Assembly (NCBI RefSeq): GCF_017565305.1
Contig: NZ_JAGEKP010000001.1
Span: 186,001 to 250,000, forward strand
Direction: 5' to 3'
DNA length: 64,000 bases
Source of the DNA: Leifsonia sp. TF02-11
Lineage (GTDB): Bacteria > Actinomycetota > Actinomycetes > Actinomycetales > Microbacteriaceae
This document shows positions 57,799 through 64,000 of the stretch, in pieces (the first letter of the stretch is position 1; every line of letters begins with the position of its first letter). The position numbers were made by a program, and so were the translations under genes. The notes beneath the pieces are model-generated. The model was given only the letters and a program-made list of their open reading frames with translations. It had not been told where the DNA came from and made no database searches.

Positions 57799-58541
57799 GC
57801 GCCGCCGACCGCTACTTCGCCGAGCTCCAGGAGCGCTTCGCCGGTCTCGCCGAGCGACAGCGGGATGCCATCCGCGCTGCGGGAGAGCTCGGCGCGCGAG
57901 CGCTGGTCGAGCGCCGGCCGCTGCACATCCACGACACCGGCCACCTGGTGAACCACGAGCTGATCGCGCGCACCGGTGGCCTCGCCGCCTTCACCGCCCT
58001 CACCTTCGGAGCGACGGTCGAGCGCGAGAACGAGTGGATTGCCGACACGCGAGGTGCGGCAGGGTCCGCGGAGGACAGCGCACGTGCCCTGGTGGACTGG
58101 CTCTTCCTGCAGGGCACCGTCATCGCAGGGGACGTGCTGTTCCTGAGCTCCGTCTCCGGGACGAACGTGCTCGTCGTCGAACTCGCCCGGCAGGCCCGCC
58201 GCCGTGGTGTCTCGGTGATCGCACTCACCGGCGCGGAGTTCTCCGCCGGGCTCGCCGCGCAGCACTCCTCCGGCACCCGGCTGTTCGAGAACGCCGATGT
58301 CGTGCTCGACGAAGAGGTACCGCGCGGTGACGCGTTCCTGACCGTCGACGGGCTCGAGAGCGCCGTCGTCCCCTGGTCGGGCATCTCCGCCGCCGCCCTG
58401 ATGTGGGCGGTGACCGCGGAGATCGTCGAGGGCTGCGTGCGGGCGGGACTCCCGCCCACCGTCTACACGAGCGTCAACCTGCCGGGCGGCCCGGAGGCCT
58501 ACGCCCGCACCCGGGCGGACTACCGAGAGCTGGGCCGGTGA
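57795..58541 (+). CDS. SIS domain protein, first of a tandem pair
   Basis: A 248-residue sugar-isomerase-fold protein. An N-terminal helix bundle precedes the SIS core: LHIHDTGHLVNHELIARTGGLAAF and FLSSVSGTNVLVVELARQARRRGVSVIALTG, whose SVSGTN loop binds sugar phosphates. It resembles the phosphosugar SIS proteins of the UPF0309 type more than MurQ or NagB. It overlaps nanE by 4 bp (ATGA) and is followed by a second, related SIS gene. Together they may form a heteromeric isomerase, deaminase or sensor for an amino-sugar phosphate. Confidence 0.82.
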   Translation: MSAADRYFAELQERFAGLAERQRDAIRAAGELGARALVERRPLHIHDTGHLVNHELIARTGGLAAFTALTFGATVERENEWIADTRGAAGSAEDSARALVDWLFLQGTVIAGDVLFLSSVSGTNVLVVELARQARRRGVSVIALTGAEFSAGLAAQHSSGTRLFENADVVLDEEVPRGDAFLTVDGLESAVVPWSGISAAALMWAVTAEIVEGCVRAGLPPTVYTSVNLPGGPEAYARTRADYRELGR

Positions 58542-59293
58542 GCGACGAGGGTGTGGCGCCCGCCTACGGCGGCTACTTGACGACCGTCCAGGAGCTGATC
58601 GGTCGGGCGATGGACGAGCACACGGAGGCCGCGGTCGCCGCCGTCGCGCGCATGGCGGCCGACCGGATCTCCGACGGGCGCGTTCTCTACGTCTTCGGGG
58701 CGAGCCACGCCGGCCTGCTCGTGCAGGACCTCTTCTACCGGGCGGGCGGGCTCGTGCCCGTCCAGCCCATCCTGCCGCGCGCCCTGATGCTCGACCACAA
58801 GCCGGTCACCGACACGTCCGTGATCGAGCGGAGCCCGGGGATCGCCAGCACGTTCCTCGAGGACTCCACGCTCGGCGACGGGGATCTGCTGCTGGTCGTC
58901 TCCGTCTCGGGGCGCAACGCCGTCCCCGTGGAGATGTGCCTGCAGGCGCAGCGCCGCGGCGCCACGGTCGTGGCCTTGACGGCACTGGCCTACTCGGCGT
59001 CGGTCACCGGCAGGGAGGTGCCGCGGCTCTTCGAGGTCGCCGACCACGTCATCGACCTGCCGGCGAGCGTCGGCGACGCGATCATCTCGCTCGGCGACGA
59101 CCTCCCGCGGGTCGGACCGGTGTCGTCGGCCGTCGGATCCGCGATGCTGCACGGACTCATGGTCGAGATCGCCAGCGAGCTGCTGCGGAGGGGCATCCGG
59201 CCGCCGGTGTTCGCGAGCGCGAACCTCGACAGCTCTGCGGAGTGGAACGCGGCCCAGATCGCAGCCTGGCAGGACCGCCTGGACTATCTGTAG
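58538..59293 (+). CDS. SIS domain protein, second of a tandem pair
   Basis: A 251-residue SIS protein paralogous to the previous gene. It has VLYVFGASHAGLLVQDLFYRAGGLVPV and LLVVSVSGRNAVPVEMCLQAQRRGATVVALTAL in the same order, so the two loops align (SHAG versus TGHL; SVSGRN versus SVSGTN). UPF0309-type length. The GTG at 58538 overlaps the previous stop (GTGA). It is the last gene of the kinase/nanE operon; a GC-rich hairpin follows at 59346. Which of the pair is catalytic cannot be told. Confidence 0.82.
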   Translation: MSDEGVAPAYGGYLTTVQELIGRAMDEHTEAAVAAVARMAADRISDGRVLYVFGASHAGLLVQDLFYRAGGLVPVQPILPRALMLDHKPVTDTSVIERSPGIASTFLEDSTLGDGDLLLVVSVSGRNAVPVEMCLQAQRRGATVVALTALAYSASVTGREVPRLFEVADHVIDLPASVGDAIISLGDDLPRVGPVSSAVGSAMLHGLMVEIASELLRRGIRPPVFASANLDSSAEWNAAQIAAWQDRLDYL

Positions 59294-59345
59294 CCGTCGA
59301 GCGGTCCCGGCGTGCTCGAGGCGCGACCACGCCGGGTCGAACGGA

Positions 59346-59381
59346 GAACGGGGTGGGAGCCGATCGGCCCCCACCCCGTTC
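59346..59381. terminator. GC-rich hairpin between convergent genes
   Basis: AACGGGGTGGG (59347-59357) and CCCACCCCGTT (59370-59380) are perfect 11-bp arms; the loop is itself partly palindromic (GCCGATCGGC). It separates the amino-sugar operon from the convergent secreted-protein gene and can act in both directions. No U tract follows. Its sequence is unrelated to the four interspersed palindromes. Confidence 0.6.
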
Positions 59382-59396
59382 CTGTGTCGTGCGCGA

Positions 59397-60533
59397 TCAG
59401 TGCAGGCCGACCTCGATGAACCAGCCGGCCTCGTTGTCGTACCACTCACCGCACGGTGTGACGCCGCAGGTGGTCGGGTAGGTCCAGCCGCCGGAGAGGA
59501 ACCGGGTGCGCAGGTTCGTGACGTACGTCGTGGCGTGCGCCGAATCGCCCATGAGCTGGGCGACCCGGGCGACGGACGTCCACGAGTAGTTGTCGGGGAC
59601 CGAGTTGTACCAGGTCGGGAACGATGTCGTGAACTGCGTCCAGCCCGCTGTCGCCTTGGCGCTGGTGGGCGTCACCACGCCGTAGAGCGTCGGCCAGAGC
59701 TGAGCGACGCCGTCGGCATAGAAGGTGGTGGTGTTGCTCGGTGTGCCGTAGGCCCAGTCCCAGCTGTTGTTCGTGCTGTTCCAGAGCTTAGACACGATCG
59801 CGTTCTTCGTGGTCGTCGCCCAGCTCTGGTAGTACGTCGACTGGCTCGTGCGGCCGAGGGTATGCTCCAGGGCGGCGAAGTCGACGAGCCCCGAGTAGAC
59901 CTCCGCGTTGTCCATCGTGTACGCGACCGGATAGCTCGGCTTGGCGAGGGTGAGCCCGGCGTCGGGTCCGCTCGCGATCCGTACGCCGATGGTGCCGCTG
60001 TAGGTGAGCAGGTTGGCGATCGCCTCGTAGGTGAGGATGTTCGACGAGACGTACGAGCGCAGCGACGCGTCCCCGCTCTGGTACGCCTTGAGTGCGAGGT
60101 TGAGGGTCGTCGACGCGTAGCTGTCGACCGAGTCGAAGTCGCCGGTCGGGGTGAGCGCTCCCGTCGTCGCGTTGTAGTCGTAGTCGAACACGCTGTAGGC
60201 GGGGACGTTCGTCGACGCGGCGTTGAGGTGGGCCAGGTACCACTTCATCCACTTGAGCGCCGCTGCTCGGGAGGTGGCGGTGTTGGCGTCGATCAGTCCG
60301 ATCGCCGCCACGTTGGCGAAGTAGGGCATGACGAGGCTGTTGGCTCCGACGATCGCGCCGCTCGGCAGTTGCTTCGACGTGATGAAGTTCACCTGCTCGG
60401 TGATCCAGCTGGACGGCACGACCGCCTGGGCCGAGGTGGCGGGGATGACGGCGGCTGCGGTCGCGGCGATCGCGACGGCGGCGGCGCCCCAGCGCGCCCT
60501 CCGCTTGCGTTCGGTGCGGGTGTGCATTCGCAT
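59397..60533 (-). CDS. Secreted (alpha/alpha)-barrel-like protein, possible glycoside hydrolase
   Basis: A 378-residue exported protein: basic n-region (RTERKRRAR), hydrophobic segment and an AQA/ATSAQA cleavage site near residues 34-37. The mature protein is rich in Tyr, Trp, Ser and Thr and helical repeats (WITEQVNFITSKQLPSGAI, AALKWMKWYLAHLN, STTLNLALKAYQSGD, DNAEVYSGLVDFAALEHTL), the pattern of a six-hairpin glycosidase fold. It lacks a family I can name. Codon use is less GC-rich than its neighbours and the protein may be horizontally acquired. Its promoter carries the third DasR-like operator, so it may release amino sugars from an outside polymer. Confidence 0.75.
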   Translation of the reverse strand: MRMHTRTERKRRARWGAAAVAIAATAAAVIPATSAQAVVPSSWITEQVNFITSKQLPSGAIVGANSLVMPYFANVAAIGLIDANTATSRAAALKWMKWYLAHLNAASTNVPAYSVFDYDYNATTGALTPTGDFDSVDSYASTTLNLALKAYQSGDASLRSYVSSNILTYEAIANLLTYSGTIGVRIASGPDAGLTLAKPSYPVAYTMDNAEVYSGLVDFAALEHTLGRTSQSTYYQSWATTTKNAIVSKLWNSTNNSWDWAYGTPSNTTTFYADGVAQLWPTLYGVVTPTSAKATAGWTQFTTSFPTWYNSVPDNYSWTSVARVAQLMGDSAHATTYVTNLRTRFLSGGWTYPTTCGVTPCGEWYDNEAGWFIEVGLH

Positions 60534-60590
60534 GAAGACCTCCTGACGAGTGGATGCGCGCGGTCATCCGCGCACTCCTCTAGTTAGTAG

Positions 60591-60613
60591 TGGTCTTAAC
60601 CATTACGTGTCAA
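60591..60613 (-). promoter_or_regulatory. Promoter of secreted-protein gene with DasR-like operator
   Basis: On the minus strand TTGACA (60613-60608) is followed by TGGTTAAGACCA; on the plus strand this is TGGTCTTAACCA (60591-60602), a match to the DasR core at 10 of 12 positions. The -10 is less clear (TACTAA at 18-bp spacing). The operator position just behind -35 mirrors that of the importer promoter. Confidence 0.6.
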
Positions 60614-60654
60614 TGGGCGTCTCTGCTTGTGATTACAAGAAGCGTGATGATGCA

Positions 60655-60723
60655 TTGGTCTGTAGCACTTAGTTCGAAAATAATGCAACCCAGGGGTTGC
60701 AATAGCGGTGGCAATCTGCAACC
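60655..60723 (+). promoter_or_regulatory. Promoter and two palindromic operators of the SRPBCC/ArsR operon
   Basis: TTGGTC (60655-60660), 18 bp, AATAAT (60679-60684). Directly downstream are TGCAACCC-AG-GGGTTGCA (60684-60701, perfect 8-bp arms) and GGTGGCA-ATC-TGCAACC (60707-60723, one mismatch). Both share the half-site TGCAACC. Two ArsR dimers binding here would block transcription; the operon encodes an ArsR protein, so this is a probable autoregulatory region. Confidence 0.6.
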
Positions 60724-60758
60724 ATTGCATTGCACATGAACCGAAGACGGGAGAGATC

Positions 60759-61232
60759 ATGAGCAGTGTGAACGAGTCGGCTGTCATCGACGACGAGGCC
60801 TTCGCGGTCCGCCGGACGATCCAGATCGCGGCGCCGGTGCCGCGGGTGTGGGCGGCGGTGACCGAGCCCGCGCACGTCTCCGAGTGGTTCGGGCGCGTCG
60901 AGCTCGACGGCGCGGGATGGGGAGCAGAGGGCTCGATGACCTTCCCGGGCCGGCGACTGCCCCTGCGCGTCCAGGCCATCGACGAGCCCCGCAGCATCAC
61001 CTACCTGTGGAACAACGACGACGCGCTCGGGGAGCCGCCGGCCGGGTTCGACGAGGACACCGCCACCTCCTTCACCTTCACCCTCGAAGCCGTGCAGGGC
61101 GGAACGCGGCTCACGGTCGTCGAGAGCGGCTTCGAGCGGACCTCAGACCCGGCCGCCAACCTGGCGAGCCACCGCGCCGGCTGGACGATCGAGCTGGACA
61201 AGCTCGTCGCCCTGGTCGAGGCCGGCGCGTGA
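60759..61232 (+). CDS. SRPBCC (AHSA1-like) domain protein
   Basis: A 157-residue START-like protein: FAVRRTIQIAAPVPRVWAAVTEPAHVSEWFGRVELDG, then a beta-sheet body and the closing helix GWTIELDKLVALVEAG. The family forms a hydrophobic ligand cavity and is often paired with ArsR regulators in actinobacteria, as here, where GTG of the ArsR gene overlaps the stop (GTGA). ATG at 60759 with GGGAGAG upstream was chosen because the frame before it carries no family sequence. The ligand is unknown. Confidence 0.85.
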   Translation: MSSVNESAVIDDEAFAVRRTIQIAAPVPRVWAAVTEPAHVSEWFGRVELDGAGWGAEGSMTFPGRRLPLRVQAIDEPRSITYLWNNDDALGEPPAGFDEDTATSFTFTLEAVQGGTRLTVVESGFERTSDPAANLASHRAGWTIELDKLVALVEAGA

Positions 61233-61585
61233 CGACGACCGACCTCGTACCGGTGCTCGCCGCGCTCGGGGACGAGAACCGCTGGCGGGTGCTGACGGCG
61301 CTCGGCGAGGGGGACGCATCGGCGTCCGCCCTCGCCGGGCGCCTCCCGATCACCCGCCAGGCCATCGCCAAGCATCTCGGCGTGCTCCGCGAGGCCGGGC
61401 TCGTGGAACCGGTCCGATCGGGACGCGAGGTGCAGTACCGCGTGCTCGGCGCACACCTGCGGCACACCGCGAGCCGGCTCGACGCCATCGGCGCCGCGTG
61501 GGATCGCCGGTTGGCCGTCATCCGCGAGATCGCGGAGCGGCCGGAGGGGGAGGCGGGCGCACGGGAGAAAGACGCGGGGGAGTAA
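61229..61585 (+). CDS. ArsR family winged-helix regulator
   Basis: A 118-residue regulator: LVPVLAALGDENRWRVLTALGEG, LAGRLPITRQAIAKHLGVLREAGLVEPVRSGREVQYRV. The metal-binding Cys motif of ArsR/SmtB sensors (ELCVCDL) is absent and no Cys is present at all, so it senses something other than a metal, or acts together with its SRPBCC partner. Its gene overlaps the SRPBCC gene by 4 bp. The two TGCAACC palindromes upstream of the pair are likely its sites. Confidence 0.88.
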   Translation: MTTTDLVPVLAALGDENRWRVLTALGEGDASASALAGRLPITRQAIAKHLGVLREAGLVEPVRSGREVQYRVLGAHLRHTASRLDAIGAAWDRRLAVIREIAERPEGEAGAREKDAGE

Positions 61586-61625
61586 GGATCGCCCTGCGCG
61601 TTCGCCGCACTGTCGAAGCAGTGCA

Positions 61626-61656
61626 CCGTACGGTTGGCTCGCCGTACGGTTGGCTC
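61626..61656 (+). repeat. Tandem repeat of 15 bp at 16-bp period before NUDIX start
   Basis: CCGTACGGTTGGCTC occurs at 61626-61640 and again at 61642-61656, ending 1 bp before the ATG at 61658. CCGTACGG is itself palindromic. It could be a duplicated leader or a binding site close to the start. Confidence 0.7.
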
Positions 61657-61657
61657 T

Positions 61658-62236
61658 ATGGGCGGTACGACAGAGCAAGGGTGGCAGACGATCGCGCGAG
61701 CGGAAGTCTATTCGGGCCGCGTGCGGCTGGTCGATCACACCGTCGTACTCGGAGATGGCACGCGATCACGCTACGAGGTCGACGAGAGCATCCCGTTCGC
61801 TGTCGCGACGTTGGTCGTCGATGGCGACCACGTCGTCCTGACGCGTCAGTATCGCTATCCACTGGACCGGTGGATCTACGATCTTCCCGGCGGCGCAGGG
61901 GGCGAGAACGAGACTCCGGAGGCCGCCGCGCGCCGGGAACTGGAGGAGGAGCTCGGACTCATCCCGAACACGCTGATCGCGTTGCACACGTACTTCGTGA
62001 ATCCCGGGCGGGCCGCGTGGCCAGTCCACCTCTTCCTGTGCGATGCCGGCACGACGACCGGGACCATCGACACCTCCGACCCGGCGGAACAAGTCAGCCA
62101 AGCCCGCCTGAGACTCAGTGAACTGGACGCCGCGATCGCGAGCGGAGAGATCGTCGACCCCGCACTCATCGTGGCGCGCGCCTGCGCCGCTGCTCGCGGC
62201 CTCCTGCCGCCGCTGACGGGAGGGGACACCGCCTAA
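61658..62236 (+). CDS. NUDIX hydrolase (ADP-ribose pyrophosphatase-like)
   Basis: A 192-residue enzyme with the NUDIX box GGENETPEAAARRELEEELGL (about 88-108) behind an ADP-ribose-type beta strand set (VDESIPFAVATLVVDGDHVVLTRQYRYPLDRWIYDLPGG). The YRYP and LPGG segments are typical of nucleoside diphosphate sugar hydrolases that cleave ADP-ribose. ATG 61658 is preferred; TTG 61634 is in frame but would add eight residues from the DNA repeat. The last 4 bp overlap the 3' end of the convergent toroid-protein gene. Confidence 0.87.
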   Translation: MGGTTEQGWQTIARAEVYSGRVRLVDHTVVLGDGTRSRYEVDESIPFAVATLVVDGDHVVLTRQYRYPLDRWIYDLPGGAGGENETPEAAARRELEEELGLIPNTLIALHTYFVNPGRAAWPVHLFLCDAGTTTGTIDTSDPAEQVSQARLRLSELDAAIASGEIVDPALIVARACAAARGLLPPLTGGDTA

Positions 62237-63147
62237 CCCTCGTTCCGCCCCGCCCACTCCAGCACCCGCAGCGCCCGCAGCGTGTTCCACCGGCTCGGTT
62301 CGCCGACCGTCTCCAGCTGCAGCAGTGCGCGCCCCGAGTGCTCGTGGTCGAGCAGCCAGCGTCCGTCCGGCTGCCGGCGCGACTCGACGATGTCGACGGC
62401 CTCCGTCACGCGCGGGTCCGCCGGCACGCCGGCCGCTCGCAGGTGGTCGAGGCCGCGCAGCAGGTCGAACGACCAGTAGTAGGGGAAGCTGAACTTCGAC
62501 CAGCGCTCGTCGATGATCGAGCCGTCGCTGCGCCGGCGCATCAGGCCGCGCGTCAGAAGGTATTCGTGGCCGCGCTCGATCGCGGCGCTCACGTCGGTCG
62601 GGCCGCCGGCGTCGCGGTAGGCGACCAGGCCTTCCAGCGCGCAGATCGTGCTGTGGAACGAACCGGGGTCCTGGCGGGTCTCGGCGTAGCAGTTCCAGCC
62701 GCCGTCGGTCTGCTGCTCGTTCAGCAGGCGCCCGACGATGAGCTCGCTCGGGTGGCCGAAATGCGCGCCGGCGACGAGCACGCGCCCGTTGATGCACGGC
62801 TCCACCTCGCCGTCGAAGAACGGATGGTTCCACCACTCCTCGCCCCAGTCGACCTGCCGGACCACACGGTCGACGGCGATGCGGGTGCGTTCGCCGTCCG
62901 CCGGCGCTCCGAGCACGGCGAGCAGCAGCATCGCGTCGTCGACGCCCATCCAGTCCTGCTGCGTCCACACGCCCTCGCCCCAGGTGCCGTCCTCCCGCTG
63001 GAGGTCGAGCAGTTCGGCGCCCCAGCCGGCGGTCTCGACCTGCGCGCGCTCGGCCGCGACCACGTCGTCCGGCTCGTGGAGCAGGTCGCGCCGCACCTGC
63101 CAGCGGATCGCCGGGTCGCCGTCCAGAAGCCAGTCCAAGACATCCAC
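62233..63147 (-). CDS. Prenyltransferase/squalene-cyclase-like toroid protein
   Basis: A 304-residue (alpha/alpha)6-toroid protein. Two QW-type motifs are visible (QREDGTWGEGVW and QQTDGGWNCY) along with WSFDLLRGLDHLRAAG and PDGRWLL. Cyclase enzymes need a DxDD or similar catalytic motif, which I do not see, so it may be a stand-alone fold protein of unknown job. The start is uncertain: GTG 63147 lies 7 nt behind TATGGT, a good -10 box, favouring a leaderless transcript; ATG 63159 would sit inside that box. It follows the XRE regulator gene by 28 bp. Confidence 0.75.
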   Translation of the reverse strand: MDVLDWLLDGDPAIRWQVRRDLLHEPDDVVAAERAQVETAGWGAELLDLQREDGTWGEGVWTQQDWMGVDDAMLLLAVLGAPADGERTRIAVDRVVRQVDWGEEWWNHPFFDGEVEPCINGRVLVAGAHFGHPSELIVGRLLNEQQTDGGWNCYAETRQDPGSFHSTICALEGLVAYRDAGGPTDVSAAIERGHEYLLTRGLMRRRSDGSIIDERWSKFSFPYYWSFDLLRGLDHLRAAGVPADPRVTEAVDIVESRRQPDGRWLLDHEHSGRALLQLETVGEPSRWNTLRALRVLEWAGRNEG

Positions 63148-63154
63148 GGCGCAC

Positions 63155-63160
63155 ACCATA
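63155..63160 (-). promoter_or_regulatory. Candidate -10 box for leaderless toroid-protein gene
   Basis: On the minus strand TATGGT (63160-63155) ends 7 nt before the GTG at 63147, with no Shine-Dalgarno sequence in between. Confidence 0.4.
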
Positions 63161-63175
63161 CTCCCGGCGCCGGGA

Positions 63176-64000
63176 TCAGGCGAACGACTGCGTGCCCAGG
63201 ACGGCCAGCAGGGCCAGCTTCTCGGCCGCCTCGGTGCGCGGCGCCGCGGTGAGCACCAGCAGGCACTGCGACTGGTCCTCGGTGAACAGCGCCTGGCAGT
63301 CCAGCTCGATGGCGCCGAGTTCCGGATGGATGAGCGTCTTGTGGTCCTCGAACCGGCGCGCGACCTCGTGTCGCTCCCACAGTGCGGCGAACTCGGGGCT
63401 GCGCTCCAGCAGGGCGCGTACGAGCTCGCCGGCGCGCGACTGCGGGCCGAGCGCACCGTAGGCGTCGCGCAGGGAGGCCACCTGCGCGCGGCTCTGCCGA
63501 TCGCGGTCGGCCTCCGGGTACATCGCGCGCGCCGTCTGCGGGTCGGTGAACCAGCGGTAGTACTCGCTGCGCTCCAGCCCGGTGTACCCCGAGCGGTCGC
63601 CGAGCAGGGCGACAGCCAGCCGGTTCTGCACGAGCGTCTCGCCGAGATGGGACAGCACCAGCGCCGGGGTGTCGTCGAGCCGGTCGAGCACCCGCTGCAG
63701 CGCGGGAGGCACGTGTGCGCCGCCGAACCGGTCCGGGGTGTTGTGGCCGGCGATGCGGTACAGATAGTCGCGTTCGTCCGCGGTCAGTCGCAGCGCCCGT
63801 GCCAGCGAGGCCAGCATCTGGTCGCTCGGCTGCGGGCCGCGGCGCTGCTCCAGGCGCGTGTAGTAGTCGTTGGACATCGCCGCCAGCAGCGCGACCTCCT
63901 CACGACGCAGGCCGGGTGCCCTGCGTCGAGGGCCGGACGGCAGCCCCACGTCGTCCGGGCGCAGCGCCTCCCGGTGTCGGCGGAGGAAGTCGGCGAGCGC
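63176..64000 (-). CDS. XRE-type regulator with MmyB-like ligand-binding domain (5' end outside window)
   Basis: The reading frame is open to the right edge of the window, so the first residues are missing. The visible 274 residues begin ALADFLRRHREALRPDDVGLPSGP, the standard N-terminal sequence of this group. The HTH follows (RREEVALLAAMSNDYYTRLEQRRGPQPSDQMLASLARAL), then the MmyB-like ligand-binding domain (VLSHLGETLVQNRLAVALLGD ... SPEFAALWERHEVARRFEDHKTLIHPELGAIELDCQAL). Members usually control a divergent dehydrogenase or hydrolase gene, which would lie beyond 64000. The gene ends 28 bp before the toroid gene. Confidence 0.88.
   Translation of the reverse strand, partial: ALADFLRRHREALRPDDVGLPSGPRRRAPGLRREEVALLAAMSNDYYTRLEQRRGPQPSDQMLASLARALRLTADERDYLYRIAGHNTPDRFGGAHVPPALQRVLDRLDDTPALVLSHLGETLVQNRLAVALLGDRSGYTGLERSEYYRWFTDPQTARAMYPEADRDRQSRAQVASLRDAYGALGPQSRAGELVRALLERSPEFAALWERHEVARRFEDHKTLIHPELGAIELDCQALFTEDQSQCLLVLTAAPRTEAAEKLALLAVLGTQSFA

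Noticed and set aside
60596-61000. 134-codon minus-strand frame over the SRPBCC promoter
   Set aside because: It would run across two palindromic operators and a promoter; no family features and antisense to a clear gene.
1-64000. CRISPR arrays, tRNA or rRNA genes, insertion sequences, prophage or plasmid origin
   Set aside because: No regularly spaced repeats with unique spacers, no cloverleaf-type or rRNA segments and no transposase, integrase or replication genes were seen. Short tandem repeats at 2996, 8223 and 61626 are too few to be arrays.

Overview
The window is about 64 kb of GC-rich DNA (roughly 70 percent G+C by eye), densely coding on both strands, with frequent GTG/TTG starts, 4-bp ATGA/GTGA gene overlaps, TANNNT -10 boxes and several apparently leaderless genes. 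Together with the gene families (ECF41 sigma factor, DasR-like GntR regulator, carbohydrate ABC operon without its own ATPase, GAP/Sap-family membrane protein, DUF2252) this points to an actinobacterium, probably a Microbacteriaceae member; the family-level placement is inference. No rRNA, tRNA, CRISPR array, insertion sequence or prophage was seen. No gene-free stretch exceeds about 230 bases.

Layout. 1-11.2 kb: the tail of a SHOCT membrane protein, then a TetR regulator divergent from a long catabolic unit (amidohydrolase, family-5 ABC importer, FAD amine oxidoreductase, aldehyde dehydrogenase) that looks built to import an amide or amine and oxidise it to a carboxylate. 11.2-23.5 kb: a lipase-like hydrolase behind a triple palindrome array, a PrsW-type protease, a protein of five tandem HTH units, an epimerase/ECF41 sigma operon with a matching ECF41 promoter, regulator/enzyme pairs (TetR/SDR, MarR/isochorismatase-like) and an alkylsulfatase. 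23.6-31.8 kb: a two-component system with a DUF5666 membrane protein, a four-gene coiled-coil/membrane/OmpA-lipoprotein operon of unknown role, an ABC ATPase and a hydrolase. 31.9-39.9 kb: DUF2252 protein, MFS exporter, and a GH15/HerA-like/aquaporin unit. 40-50.8 kb: a sulfur island with two arylsulfatases and two SulP transporters, partly driven by a mirror-symmetric divergent promoter pair. 50.8-60.6 kb: an amino-sugar region: ABC importer, GntR regulator, sugar kinase, NanE epimerase, two SIS proteins and a secreted alpha/alpha-barrel protein, tied together by three DasR-like operators. 60.6-64 kb: SRPBCC/ArsR pair with two palindromic operators, NUDIX hydrolase, a toroid-fold protein and a truncated XRE regulator.

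The most unusual signals not explained by single genes are: a family of four near-identical palindromes of about 60 bp, every copy lying between convergent genes and showing base-pair covariation; the TCTAGACGCG element placed at the same distance from both -10 boxes in the divergent sulfatase promoters; three palindromes centred exactly 20 bp apart before the lipase-like gene; the penta-HTH protein; and the coiled-coil/OmpA operon.
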